A stretch of DNA of 64,000 bases from assembly GCA_019119305.1 (NCBI GenBank), contig DWXH01000024.1:46519-110518 (forward strand), read 5' to 3'. The notes beneath the pieces are model-generated. The model searched no databases, was not told the DNA's origin, and was given only the letters and a program-made list of their open reading frames with translations. Numbering within the stretch: the first letter of the stretch is position 1; each line of letters starts with the position of its first letter. The DNA is from Candidatus Alistipes merdigallinarum (GTDB lineage: Bacteria; Bacteroidota; Bacteroidia; Bacteroidales; Rikenellaceae). The position numbers and the translations under genes were made by a program. Of this stretch, positions 33,741 to 43,953 are shown one piece after another.

Positions 33741-34148
33741 ATGAACAACGAAGATCGTAAATTTAAGAGAAATTACATCATCGGTCTGACGGCGGTCGCT
33801 CTGCTTACGGGATGGGGCGGAGCAGCCCTGATCAAAGGATGTCTTCCGGCACATTATGTCGAATGGTTTCCGTTCATGCCGCTGTTCTTTTACATATGGG
33901 GACTGATTTTCATCGCGCTGTTTCGCAGAGAAAGCCGCCGCTTTGCATGGCTCTTTCTGGGGATGAAGGTCGCCAAGATGCTGCTGTTCGTGCTGATCTG
34001 CGGCCTCTACATAGCGTTAAGCGACACACAGAAGACGGATTTCGTCGTGACGTTTTTGATCCTCTATATCATTTTTATGATTTTCGAAACCGTGTTTTTC
34101 TGGTATTACGAGAAAAAACGAAAAAATAAAAAGAATGAAGATGAATAA
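33741..34148 (+). CDS. Hypothetical membrane protein in atp operon (AtpI/AtpZ-position protein)
   Basis: About four TM segments, located between atpC and atpB and overlapping atpB start; start MNNEDRKF preferred. Confidence 0.7.
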   Translation: MNNEDRKFKRNYIIGLTAVALLTGWGGAALIKGCLPAHYVEWFPFMPLFFYIWGLIFIALFRRESRRFAWLFLGMKVAKMLLFVLICGLYIALSDTQKTDFVVTFLILYIIFMIFETVFFWYYEKKRKNKKNEDE

Positions 34149-35223
34149 AATAAGACATATCGCCGTATGCCTGTGTCTGCTTCTTTTCGGCAGCTTTACG
34201 GCCCACGCCGAAGAGTTGCCCGAAGGCGAAGATACGGATGTCAAAGAGATCGTCTTCGAACACTTGGGAGATTCATACGAATGGCACATTACGACATGGG
34301 GAAAGACGCATGTCTCAATCCCTCTGCCGGTAATCGTGCGAAGCAGTACCGGTCATTGGGACGTCTTCCTCTCCTCCCGGCTCAAACACGGAGAAGAGTC
34401 CTATAACGGCTTTTATATTGCAAAAGAGGGCCCTTATGCCGGAAAAATCGTCGAACAAGTCAACGGAGAGGAGGTCCGTCCGATCGATATTTCCATCACC
34501 AAAACCGTCCTGGCCCTGCTGCTGAACAGCCTGATCTTGGTCTGCATCATTCTGGGCGTCGCGCATTGGTACAAAAAACGTAAAGTCGAAAACGCAGCAC
34601 CGGGAGGTTTCGTCGGAGCGATGGAGATGTTCATCATGATGATCCATGACGACCTGATCAAAAGTTGTGTGGGGAAAGATTACAAACGGTTCGCCCCCTA
34701 TTTGCTGACCGTATTCTTCTTTATCTTCATCAACAACCTGATGGGACTGATTCCGATCTTTCCCGGCGGAGCAAACGTAACGGGGAACATCGCGATCACG
34801 ATGGTTCTTGCCCTGTGTACCTTCTTCGCCGTTAACCTGTTCGGAACACGGGAATATTGGAAAGAGATCTTCTGGCCCGAAGTACCGACTTGGCTCAAAT
34901 GTCCGGTACCGATGATGCCGGCTATCGAACTGGTCGGAATCTTCACCAAGCCGTTCGCTCTGATGATCCGTCTGTTCGCCAACATGATGGCAGGACATGC
35001 CGTGATCCTCAGTTTGACCTGCCTGGTCTTCGTAACCGTCAGCATGGGCAAGGCCGTAAATATCTCCATGACCGGAGTGTCGGTGCTGTTCTGTATCTTC
35101 ATGAATCTACTGGAACTCCTGGTCGCCTTTATCCAAGCCTACGTATTCACCATGCTGTCGGCCGTATTCATCGGGCTGGCCCGGGTCGAACACCACAAGA
35201 CAAGCGAAGAGGCTGAAATCTAA
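34135..35223 (+). CDS. atpB: F0F1 ATP synthase subunit a
   Basis: NNLMGLIPIFPGGANVTGNIAITMVLAL, IKPFALMIRLFANMMAGHAVI-like (TKPFALMIRLFANMMAGH). Confidence 0.95.
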   Translation: MKMNKIRHIAVCLCLLLFGSFTAHAEELPEGEDTDVKEIVFEHLGDSYEWHITTWGKTHVSIPLPVIVRSSTGHWDVFLSSRLKHGEESYNGFYIAKEGPYAGKIVEQVNGEEVRPIDISITKTVLALLLNSLILVCIILGVAHWYKKRKVENAAPGGFVGAMEMFIMMIHDDLIKSCVGKDYKRFAPYLLTVFFFIFINNLMGLIPIFPGGANVTGNIAITMVLALCTFFAVNLFGTREYWKEIFWPEVPTWLKCPVPMMPAIELVGIFTKPFALMIRLFANMMAGHAVILSLTCLVFVTVSMGKAVNISMTGVSVLFCIFMNLLELLVAFIQAYVFTMLSAVFIGLARVEHHKTSEEAEI

Positions 35224-35292
35224 ACGAATAAACTTTCCTTTAACCCATAAAAGGATTTGACAAAATAAATTTAAATTTTAAATAATAATTAA

Positions 35293-35553
<261 letters not shown>

Positions 35554-35585
35554 TACAAACGAAAGAAACTTAAAACACAGAAGCG

Positions 35586-36089
35586 ATGGGACTCTTACAA
35601 CCCGAAGCGGGCCTCTTATTTTGGATGCTGCTCTCGTTTATCGTGGTCTTCGTCATACTGGCCAAATACGGTTTCCCAGTCATAACGAAGATGGTAGAAG
35701 AGCGTAGGGTCTTCGTCGAAAAGTCGTTGGAAGCAGCCAAAGAAGCGAAAGCCCAATTGGATAACATCAAAACCGAAAGCGAAGCCTTGCTGCAAAGCGC
35801 CCGCGAGGAACAGATGAAAATTCTGAACGAAGCGGCCGCAGCCAAGGAACGTATCATCAGTCAGGCCAAAAACGAAGCCTCGATTGAAGCTCAAAAACAA
35901 TTAGACGAAGCCAAACGCCAGATCCAACTCGAAAAGGAGGCGGCCGTCCGCGAAGTGCGCAGCCAGATCGCCCTACTTTCGGTTGGAATCGCCGAAAAAG
36001 TACTCCGCAACAAACTGGATGATGCTCCGTCTCAAATGTCGATGATCAATCGAATGCTCGACGAAATGCCGGACACGAAACAATCGTAG
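35586..36089 (+). CDS. atpF: F0F1 ATP synthase subunit b
   Basis: N-terminal TM followed by long Ala/Glu/Lys coiled coil; operon context. Confidence 0.93.
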   Translation: MGLLQPEAGLLFWMLLSFIVVFVILAKYGFPVITKMVEERRVFVEKSLEAAKEAKAQLDNIKTESEALLQSAREEQMKILNEAAAAKERIISQAKNEASIEAQKQLDEAKRQIQLEKEAAVREVRSQIALLSVGIAEKVLRNKLDDAPSQMSMINRMLDEMPDTKQS

Positions 36090-36092
36090 CCT

Positions 36093-36647
36093 ATGAACAC
36101 AGGAATGATCTCGGTACGGTACGCCAAAGCGCTGTTGGAATTCGCATACGAGAAAAAGTGTGCGGAGAGGGTTTATAGCGAAATGTCGAACGTAGCGCAG
36201 AGTTTCGAACGCGAAACCTCACTGCGCCGGATATTGGACAACCCTATTTTGCCGGATCGGACGAAAGCCGAAGTGATCCGAAATGCAGGAGGCGGTGATA
36301 CGAGCGAGGTATTCGATCGTTTCGTAGAGCTCGTATTACATAACAAACGGGAGCGCTATATGCAGCAGATCAGCCTGATGTATCTCGATCTTTATCGAAA
36401 GCTGAACCACATCAGCACCGGTAAACTCGAAACGGCCGTTGCCATCGATTCGGAGACGGAAAAACGGATCAGCGACTGGATCGCGGCAAAAACTCGCGGG
36501 ACGGTAGAATTACGGACCTCCGTAAAACCGGAACTGATCGGCGGCTTTATTTTTGAGATGGATTCCGAACGGCTCGATGCCAGCATCGCCACTCAACTGA
36601 GAAGCATCAAAAAGCAATTCGTTGAAAAGAACAAACGGATTGTGTAG
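36093..36647 (+). CDS. atpH: F0F1 ATP synthase subunit delta
   Basis: ISVRYAKALLEFAYEKK...; C-terminal VKPELIGGFIFEMDSERLDASIATQLRSIKKQF. Confidence 0.93.
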   Translation: MNTGMISVRYAKALLEFAYEKKCAERVYSEMSNVAQSFERETSLRRILDNPILPDRTKAEVIRNAGGGDTSEVFDRFVELVLHNKRERYMQQISLMYLDLYRKLNHISTGKLETAVAIDSETEKRISDWIAAKTRGTVELRTSVKPELIGGFIFEMDSERLDASIATQLRSIKKQFVEKNKRIV

Positions 36648-36673
36648 TGTAAAAAAGTAAATTATTGATAGCT

Positions 36674-38254
36674 ATGTCTGAAAATATAAAAGCAAGCGAG
36701 GTATCTGACGTGCTGCGCATGCAGCTCGAAGGAATCGATACCCACCTCCAGTTCGAAGAGGTCGGGACAGTCCTTCAGGTAAGCGATGGCGTAGTCCGTA
36801 TATACGGCTTACAGAATGCCGAAGCCAATGAATTGTTGGAATTCGACAACGGAATCCGTGCCGTCGTGATGAACCTCGAAGAGGATAACGTCGGAGCCGT
36901 ACTTCTGGGACCGACCGACCGGATCAAAGAGGGCGATACCGTAAAACGGACCAAACGAATCGCGTCGATCAACGTAAGCGAAGCCATGCTGGGGCGTGTT
37001 ATCGATCCGCTGGGGAATCCGCTGGACGGACTGGGACTGATCGGCGGCGAAACCACCGAAATGCCTCTGGAACGTAAAGCGCCGGGCGTTATTTTCCGTC
37101 AACCGGTGAACCAACCGTTGCAAACCGGTTTGAAAGCCGTCGATGCCATGATCCCCATCGGACGCGGACAGCGTGAGCTGATCATCGGTGACCGGCAGAC
37201 CGGAAAAACGGCCATCGCCATCGACACGATCCTGAACCAAAAAAGCAATTTTGAATCGGGCGACCCAATCTATTGTATCTATGTTGCCATCGGACAAAAG
37301 GGTTCGACTGTGGCATCGATCGTCAATACGCTTCGTGAAAAAGGGGCTATGGCCTACACGATCGTCATTGCAGCGACCGCATCCGACCCGGCTGCCATGC
37401 AATATTTCGCTCCGTTCGCCGGAGCCGCCATCGGCGAATACTTCCGAGACACGGGACGCCACGCGCTGGTCGTTTACGACGACCTGTCGAAACAGGCCGT
37501 AGCTTACCGTGAAGTATCGTTGATTTTGCGGCGTCCGTCCGGACGTGAAGCCTATCCGGGCGATATCTTCTACCTCCACTCCCGTCTGCTGGAACGTGCA
37601 GCGAAGATCATCAACCAACAGGAGGTGGCTGAACAGATGAATGACCTGCCCCCTTCCCTGAAAGGCAAAGTAAAATGCGGCGGGTCGTTGACAGCCCTTC
37701 CGATCATCGAGACCCAGGCCGGTGACGTTGCGGCCTACATCCCGACCAACGTGATCTCAATTACGGACGGTCAGATCTTCTTGGATACAGACCTGTTCAA
37801 CCAGGGTAACCGTCCGGCCATCAACGTAGGTATATCCGTATCCCGTGTGGGCGGTAATGCACAAATCAAGGCTATGAAGAAGGTGGCCGGAACGCTGAAG
37901 ATCGACCAGGCCCAGTACAGGGAGCTGGAAGCCTTTACGAAATTCGGAGGCGACATGGACCCCGTAACCGCATTGACGATCGACAAAGGACAAAAGAATA
38001 CGAGACTGCTCGTTCAGCCTCAATACTCGCCGATGCCGGTCGAACAACAGATCGCCGTATTGTACTGCGGAACACACGGATTGCTCAGAGAGGTGCCGCT
38101 CGATCGGGTCCAAGACTTTGAAAAGGCTCTGATCAATCAACTGGAAGGTAGCGAGGTATTGGCTACCCTGAAAAAAGGAGTTATCAACGATGAGGTTACC
38201 GCCAAAATCGAAGAGGTGGCTGCCGCCGTTGCAACGGCACTTAAAAATTCATAG
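36674..38254 (+). CDS. atpA: F0F1 ATP synthase subunit alpha
   Basis: [71 protein letters not shown]. Confidence 0.97.
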   Translation: MSENIKASEVSDVLRMQLEGIDTHLQFEEVGTVLQVSDGVVRIYGLQNAEANELLEFDNGIRAVVMNLEEDNVGAVLLGPTDRIKEGDTVKRTKRIASINVSEAMLGRVIDPLGNPLDGLGLIGGETTEMPLERKAPGVIFRQPVNQPLQTGLKAVDAMIPIGRGQRELIIGDRQTGKTAIAIDTILNQKSNFESGDPIYCIYVAIGQKGSTVASIVNTLREKGAMAYTIVIAATASDPAAMQYFAPFAGAAIGEYFRDTGRHALVVYDDLSKQAVAYREVSLILRRPSGREAYPGDIFYLHSRLLERAAKIINQQEVAEQMNDLPPSLKGKVKCGGSLTALPIIETQAGDVAAYIPTNVISITDGQIFLDTDLFNQGNRPAINVGISVSRVGGNAQIKAMKKVAGTLKIDQAQYRELEAFTKFGGDMDPVTALTIDKGQKNTRLLVQPQYSPMPVEQQIAVLYCGTHGLLREVPLDRVQDFEKALINQLEGSEVLATLKKGVINDEVTAKIEEVAAAVATALKNS

Positions 38255-38256
38255 TC

Positions 38257-39123
38257 ATGGCATCGCTTAAAGAGGTCAAGGGAAGAATCGCATCGGTCAA
38301 CAGTACGCTGAAAATCACGTCGGCCATGAAGATGGTAGCTTCGGCAAAACTGCACCGTGCTCAAGGCGCAATAGAAAATATGTTGCCTTATGAACGGAAA
38401 TTGAACGATATCCTATCGGGATTCCTGTCTTCCGAAGGTGCCTCCAATTCGCCTTTTGCCGAAAAAAGAGAGGTCGAACGGGTCGCCATCGTGGCCGTCT
38501 CCTCGAACTCATCGCTCTGCGGTGCGTTCAATGCCAATGTAGCCAAAAAAGTGCAAGAAACGATCGAGCATACATACGGAAATCTTCGAAAAGAGAATAT
38601 CCGGATCTTCGCTGTCGGGAAAAAAATTGCCGACGCCGTCCGGAAAATGGGATTCCCGTCTGAGGGCGACTTTCAGCACCTTTCAGACAAACCCTCATAC
38701 AAAGAGGCCGCACAATTAGCCGAACGGTTGATGCAACTGTTCCTCAACCATGAAGTAGACCGTATAGAATTGATATACAATCACTTCAAAAGTGTATCTA
38801 CTCAGGTCATGACCCACGAGGCTTATCTTCCGATCGCTATTGAGGGGGAAGAACGCAAAGGTCCAGCTGCAGACTACATCGTCGAACCCGATCGGATTAC
38901 GGTTATCCGTACATTGATTCCCCAAGTGTTGGGTCTCAAGATCTACACGATCCTGCTCGACTCGAATGCGGCAGAACACGCAGCCCGGACAATCGCTATG
39001 CAAATGGCGACAGACAATGCAACCGAATTGATCCAGGAGTTGACCATCCAATACAACAAGACACGTCAGCAACTGATTACCAGCGAACTGTTGGATATGA
39101 TGGGTGCCGAACTTTCCAATTAA
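38257..39123 (+). CDS. atpG: F0F1 ATP synthase subunit gamma
   Basis: ASLKEVKGRIASVNSTLKITSAMKMVASAKLHRAQ; C-terminal MQMATDNATELIQELTIQYNKTRQQLITSELLDMMGAE. Confidence 0.96.
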   Translation: MASLKEVKGRIASVNSTLKITSAMKMVASAKLHRAQGAIENMLPYERKLNDILSGFLSSEGASNSPFAEKREVERVAIVAVSSNSSLCGAFNANVAKKVQETIEHTYGNLRKENIRIFAVGKKIADAVRKMGFPSEGDFQHLSDKPSYKEAAQLAERLMQLFLNHEVDRIELIYNHFKSVSTQVMTHEAYLPIAIEGEERKGPAADYIVEPDRITVIRTLIPQVLGLKIYTILLDSNAAEHAARTIAMQMATDNATELIQELTIQYNKTRQQLITSELLDMMGAELSN

Positions 39124-39173
39124 CAAGAAAGTACCGTCTGTCATGGATGGCACATTCGATAAATTCTCAGTAC

Positions 39174-39210
39174 AAAAAAACAACAGGGAAATAAATCCTG
39201 TTGTTTTTTT
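39174..39210 (+). terminator. Rho-independent terminator after atp operon
   Basis: AAAAAAACAACAGG(39174-39187)/CCTGTTGTTTTTTT(39197-39210). Confidence 0.85.
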
Positions 39211-39362
39211 ATTCCTCCATATTTTGCTCATTCTCTGTGTCAAAAAGTTCCGGTCGTACCAAAAATCGACAAAAGTTTCACTCTAAATTTTAGGGATTCC
39301 CCATTATTTTTCGTACATTCGCGAAGTATTGTACCCTGACTTAACCAAAATTATTAATTCTT

Positions 39363-40949
39363 GTGTTTTTAAAACGTACGAAAAAAGAGCAATCTGCCCA
39401 TAAAGGCATCGGCCGTAAAAAGCTCATATGGATCATCATCGCAGCTTTAGCTGTCGGAAGCAGCATTACCATCGGATTGAATAGAATCTACATACAAAGC
39501 TCGAGTGACGAATATTGTCAGTCGTGCCACATACACCCCGAAGCCGACAAAAGCTGGAAATTATCGAGCCACCACAACAGCAAAAGCGGCGTTGTAACAG
39601 GATGTACCGAATGCCACCTCCCCCCGCATGGCTCATTCGATTACTTCAAGGCCAAAGCCAAAACCGGATTGAAAGACCTTTGGAGCTATTGGACCAAAGA
39701 CAGCGCCGATTTCGACTGGGAAAGCAAGAAGCAGTTGGAACATGCTGTAACAATTGTTTATAACGAATCCTGTAAAGAGTGCCACAAACAACTTTTCCCG
39801 TCGCGACTGACCCAGGAAGGAATCACGGCTCACCTCTATTACGAAGAAAACGAGGAAAAACTCGACCTGCAATGCATCAGTTGCCATCTCGACGTCGGAC
39901 ACTACGATCCGAACTACCAACATGCCCAGATGACCGGCATTCCTACCTCCGATAAAAAGAATGACACGCTTTATACCGCAGCGGCTACGGTAACCGAATT
40001 CGCCGATTTCACGGAAACCATTCCGGGTACAGCCGTGTCATTCAACATGAAAGCCATACCGGGCGGCTCCTTCACTATGGGTAGTCCGGAAAACGAACCC
40101 TTCCGTAGAGAGGATGAAGGTCCTACGCACACCGTAAACATATCCCCGTTCTTTATGGGTGAGACAGAAGTGACATGGGATCAATATTGGGCATTCTACG
40201 CCGAAACCATGTCCGAAGGACGTACTCCGCCTGCCGTGGTGTATGCGAACAACTCGAATCCCGAAGCCGATGCCATCAGCGGTCCGACCCCACCGTTCGG
40301 AATCCCCGACCAGGGTTGGGGCGGAGGCGACCGACCCGCAATCACCATGACCCATTACGCAGCGGAAACGTTCTGCCAATGGCTGTCGAAAAAAACCGGG
40401 AAGAAATACCGGCTGCCGACCGAAGCCGAATGGGAATATGCTGTGCGAGGCGGCACACAAACCCCCTATTTCTTTGAAGGTAATCCGAAAAAGCTATCTG
40501 ATAAAGGGTTCTGGCGTAAATTCTTCGACGCAGACACAGCATACATCGATCGCTACGTCGTTTACAGCAAAAACAGCCAAAACAAAACCCAGGAACCGTC
40601 GGCCGTTCAAGCCAATCCTTTCGGACTGAAGAATATGTTGGGTAATGTATTGGAGTATTGCTCGGATTGGTATGCCGAAGATGCCTACTCGAAATTGACG
40701 GATGGAGTGACGGATCCGAAAGGTCCGGCATCGGGTGAAGAGCATGTCGTACGGGGCGGACAGTATTTCGACGACGCATCGGATCTCCGTTCCGCAGCAC
40801 GTGGACATACTGAACACGACAAATGGTTGAAAACCGATCCGCAGAATCCGAAAAGCATCTGGTGGTATTCCGACATCCGGAGTATCGGATTCCGAGTGGT
40901 GTGTGAGCCCATCACAACGGAAACCCAAACGACACCGACAAACCAATAA
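39363..40949 (+). CDS. NapC/NrfH-like tetraheme cytochrome c fused to SUMF1 (formylglycine-generating-enzyme-like) domain
   Basis: N-terminal TM, four CxxCH (CQSCH, CTECH, CKECH, CISCH), CTECHLPPHGSFDYFKAKAKTGLKDLW; then IPGGSFTMGSPENEPFRREDEGPTHTVNISPFFMGETEVTWDQYW ... YRLPTEAEWEYAVRGG. Confidence 0.88.
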   Translation: MFLKRTKKEQSAHKGIGRKKLIWIIIAALAVGSSITIGLNRIYIQSSSDEYCQSCHIHPEADKSWKLSSHHNSKSGVVTGCTECHLPPHGSFDYFKAKAKTGLKDLWSYWTKDSADFDWESKKQLEHAVTIVYNESCKECHKQLFPSRLTQEGITAHLYYEENEEKLDLQCISCHLDVGHYDPNYQHAQMTGIPTSDKKNDTLYTAAATVTEFADFTETIPGTAVSFNMKAIPGGSFTMGSPENEPFRREDEGPTHTVNISPFFMGETEVTWDQYWAFYAETMSEGRTPPAVVYANNSNPEADAISGPTPPFGIPDQGWGGGDRPAITMTHYAAETFCQWLSKKTGKKYRLPTEAEWEYAVRGGTQTPYFFEGNPKKLSDKGFWRKFFDADTAYIDRYVVYSKNSQNKTQEPSAVQANPFGLKNMLGNVLEYCSDWYAEDAYSKLTDGVTDPKGPASGEEHVVRGGQYFDDASDLRSAARGHTEHDKWLKTDPQNPKSIWWYSDIRSIGFRVVCEPITTETQTTPTNQ

Positions 40950-40967
40950 ACCTAAATATTAACTGAT

Positions 40968-42329
40968 ATGAGCAAAGATAACAAGATTACAAGAAGAGAA
41001 TTTCTCTCTTACTCGGCATTGGCAGGTGTTGCCGGCGCCATGGGATTTTCGCCCCTTTTGACCTCGTGTAAAGGAGACAAAGCAGCAGCCTACACTCCCT
41101 TGAAAGCTCCCGGAGAATACTACATTCCGGAACTGCCCGACAAAGCCGTCGACGGCAAAGAGCTGAAAGCCGGTGTGATCGGTTGCGGCGGCCGCGGCTC
41201 GGGTGCAGCCGAAAACTTTTTGAACGCAGCCAATGGGGTTACGATTACCGCACTGGGCGATGTATTCGATGACCGTCTGCAAGGTCTTAAAAACTCATTG
41301 AAAGAGAAATATCAGATAGACGTCCCGGCCGATAAATGTTTCACCGGTTTCGATGCCTACCAGAAAGTCATCGACTCGGGCGTTGATGTAGTAATCATTG
41401 CTACTCCGCCGTTTTTCCGTCCGGAACACTTCAGATATGCCGTTGAAAAAGGGGTACACTGCTTCCTCGAAAAACCGATCTGCGTCGATCCCGAAGGGTA
41501 CCGCACCATCATGGCGACTGCAAAACAGGCTCAGGCCAAAGGCTTATGCGTCGTAACAGGAACGCAACGCCACCACCAACGTTGCTACGTTGAATCCTAT
41601 AAGAAAGTGCAGGAAGGTTTGATCGGAGAGATCACCGGCGGAAACGTATATTGGAACCAACCGATGCTGTGGTACCGCAACCGTGAGAACGGATGGTCGG
41701 ACATGGAGTGGATGATCCGCGACTGGGTGAACTGGAAATGGCTCTCGGGAGACCACATCGTAGAACAACACGTACACAACATCGATGTATTCACATGGTT
41801 CTCGGGATATAAACCCGTTCGCGCAACCGGTTTCGGAAGCCGCCAACGCCGTGTTACGGGAGATCAATACGATAACTTCAGCGTCGATTTCGAATTTGAC
41901 AACGGAGTCCATATGCACAGCATGTGCCGCCAGATTGACGGTTGCGACTCGAATGTCAGTGAGTTCATTCAAGGGACGAAAGGATCATGGAGCAGCGTCG
42001 ATTTCGCGATTCGGGATCTGCAAGGTAATATCGTATGGCAATACGACGCAGCGAGTGAAGAGGGACGCCAAAACGACCCATACACGCTCGAACATGTGAA
42101 CTGGATCTCATGTATCCGTAACAATACGCCGATCATGCAAGCCGAAGAGACTGCCCTATCGAACATGATGGCCATTATGGGACGTGAGTCGGCCTATACG
42201 GGCAAATCCGTAACATGGGACGAAATGACCGCATCACCGCTGAACCTCGCTCCGGCAAAACTGGAACTCGGTCCGATGGACATGAAGATCTACACCGTTG
42301 CCGTACCGGGAACCGGCCAAGAGAAATAA
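40968..42329 (+). CDS. Gfo/Idh/MocA-family oxidoreductase with Tat signal
   Basis: ITRREFLSYSALAGVAGAMGFSPLLTSC (Tat/lipobox), VIGCGGRGSGAAENFL Rossmann, HCFLEKPICVD (EKP motif). Confidence 0.9.
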   Translation: MSKDNKITRREFLSYSALAGVAGAMGFSPLLTSCKGDKAAAYTPLKAPGEYYIPELPDKAVDGKELKAGVIGCGGRGSGAAENFLNAANGVTITALGDVFDDRLQGLKNSLKEKYQIDVPADKCFTGFDAYQKVIDSGVDVVIIATPPFFRPEHFRYAVEKGVHCFLEKPICVDPEGYRTIMATAKQAQAKGLCVVTGTQRHHQRCYVESYKKVQEGLIGEITGGNVYWNQPMLWYRNRENGWSDMEWMIRDWVNWKWLSGDHIVEQHVHNIDVFTWFSGYKPVRATGFGSRQRRVTGDQYDNFSVDFEFDNGVHMHSMCRQIDGCDSNVSEFIQGTKGSWSSVDFAIRDLQGNIVWQYDAASEEGRQNDPYTLEHVNWISCIRNNTPIMQAEETALSNMMAIMGRESAYTGKSVTWDEMTASPLNLAPAKLELGPMDMKIYTVAVPGTGQEK

Positions 42330-42360
42330 TTTACCGACAACCTAACGGTTGCCAAGCCAG

Positions 42361-42394
42361 AAAACGGGTATAAATCAGGGTTTATACCCGTTTT
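42361..42394 (+). terminator. Rho-independent terminator between Gfo/Idh and WbuC genes
   Basis: AAAACGGGTATAAA(42361-42374)/TTTATACCCGTTTT(42381-42394) perfect 14-bp stem. Confidence 0.8.
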
Positions 42395-42412
42395 CCGGAT
42401 AAAAACCAAACC

Positions 42413-42877
42413 ATGAAGATCATCGACAAAGCCCTACTCGACCGTACCTCGGAGGAGGCGCGAAAAAAGAGTCGCTTACGAAAAAACTATAACTTACACG
42501 AGCGCCTCTGCGATCCGGTCAACCGATTGCTCAACGCACTTGAGCCCGGGACCTATATCCCGGTACATCGCCACAGCCATCCGGCCAAAGACGAAACCAT
42601 TATCGTTTTGCGGGGAAGTGTCGTCTCAGTAATTTTCGATGACACAGGAAATATCATAGAACGTGTGGAGGTCGATCCGACACATGGGGTATACGGCTTC
42701 GATATTCCGGCCGGCCAATGGCACGGTCTATTGGTCAAGGAGAGCGGAACCGTCGTTTTCGAGGTCAAAAAAGGGCCTTTTACTCCGTTATCGGAAGAGG
42801 ACATCGCTCCATGGGCACCACGGACCGACGATCAGGAGGGAATCGCTCGATACCTGAATCGACTCTCCGAGGAGTAA
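42413..42877 (+). CDS. WbuC-family cupin-fold metalloprotein
   Basis: RLCDPVNRLLNALEPGTYIPVHRHSHPAKDETIIVLRGS; GFDIPAGQWHGLLVKESGTVVFEVKKGPF. Confidence 0.82.
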   Translation: MKIIDKALLDRTSEEARKKSRLRKNYNLHERLCDPVNRLLNALEPGTYIPVHRHSHPAKDETIIVLRGSVVSVIFDDTGNIIERVEVDPTHGVYGFDIPAGQWHGLLVKESGTVVFEVKKGPFTPLSEEDIAPWAPRTDDQEGIARYLNRLSEE

Positions 42878-42913
42878 TCCATTACAGAAAAATTTCTCAA
42901 AACAGATAAAAAC

Positions 42914-43828
42914 ATGAAAAGACGTGATTTCTTAAAAACATCGCTGCTGAGCGGAGCCGCCATGGCAGTTGCTCCGATGCAGCTATTCACAAGCTGCTCC
43001 GATGGCGAAAAAGAGCAAGCGGCAGCACCCGCTCCCGAACTGAAAATCTCCTTTCAGGAGGGAAATGCCCCGGGAGAGACTCTGGCCGAAAAATTCGACT
43101 ACATGGAGGCCAACGGAGTCGTAGGTTTCGAACCGGGAGGCGGAAATCTGGCCAGCAGAGTCGAAGAGCTCAAAAAACTGCTTAACGGCCGCAACATCAA
43201 GGTAAGTGCAATTTGCGCCGGATTCCAGGGATTTATCCTGTCGGAGGACGAAGCCGTACGGCAAGAGTTCGACCGCACGATGCGTGAAATCATCGCTGCT
43301 GCCGGCGAGCTGGGATCGACGGGAGTCATCATGGTACCCGCTTTCAACGCCCAAGTACCGGTTATGCCCCATACGATGGCTACGCGCGATTACCTGATCG
43401 AACAACTGCGCCTGCTCGGGGATTATGCCGTACAGTGCGGAACCACGGTCATCCTCGAACCGCTGAACCGCAACGAAGCCTTCTACTTGCGCCAAGTGGC
43501 CGACGCCGCATCGATTTGCCGCGATGCCAACAACGCCGGAGTGAAATGTATGGGTGACTTCTGGCACATGACCTTTGAAGAGACGTCGGACTACGGTGCT
43601 TTCTTCTCGGCCGGAGAGTACCTGCAGCACGTCCACATCGCCAGCCGAGGCACGCGGAACACTCCGGGAGAAGATGGTGAAGTGGACAATTATGTAGAAG
43701 GATTCCGGGCGTTGAAGGCCATGAATTATCCGAACTATGTCAGCTTCGAATGCGGATGTAAGGGAGACCGGGCACAAAGCATTCCGGCAGCATTGCAACT
43801 GATCCGCCAACAATGGGAAATGGCTTAA
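42914..43828 (+). CDS. Sugar phosphate isomerase/epimerase-like (xylose-isomerase-like TIM barrel) with Tat signal
   Basis: MKRRDFLKTSLLSGAAMAVAPMQLFTSC; ILEPLNRNEAFYL, MGDFWHMTFEE, HVHIASRGTRNTPGEDGEVDNY. Confidence 0.87.
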   Translation: MKRRDFLKTSLLSGAAMAVAPMQLFTSCSDGEKEQAAAPAPELKISFQEGNAPGETLAEKFDYMEANGVVGFEPGGGNLASRVEELKKLLNGRNIKVSAICAGFQGFILSEDEAVRQEFDRTMREIIAAAGELGSTGVIMVPAFNAQVPVMPHTMATRDYLIEQLRLLGDYAVQCGTTVILEPLNRNEAFYLRQVADAASICRDANNAGVKCMGDFWHMTFEETSDYGAFFSAGEYLQHVHIASRGTRNTPGEDGEVDNYVEGFRALKAMNYPNYVSFECGCKGDRAQSIPAALQLIRQQWEMA

Positions 43829-43880
43829 ATAGGACAGCTACATTATCGTAAAAATATCTGACATTTTATATTAACAAATA

Positions 43881-43918
43881 AAAAAAAGGGAAAATCAAAT
43901 GATTTTCCTTTTTTTTTA
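43881..43918 (+). terminator. Rho-independent terminator after TIM-barrel gene
   Basis: AAAGGGAAAATCA/aa/TGATTTTCCTTT stem with A-run and T-run. Confidence 0.8.
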
Positions 43919-43953
43919 TGTATATTGCCTCAAACTACCTAAAACTATATGCC

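Noticed and set aside
36809-37618. Long antisense ORF (269 aa) opposite atpA
   Set aside because: Overlaps a certain coding gene; composition reflects codon bias on the opposite strand, no recognisable motif.
39104-39286. 60-aa ORF overlapping the end of atpG
   Set aside because: Runs through the post-atp terminator hairpin; almost certainly non-coding.
42983-43813. Antisense ORF (276 aa) opposite the TIM-barrel gene
   Set aside because: Fully overlaps a well-supported gene with Tat signal; no family motif in the antisense product.
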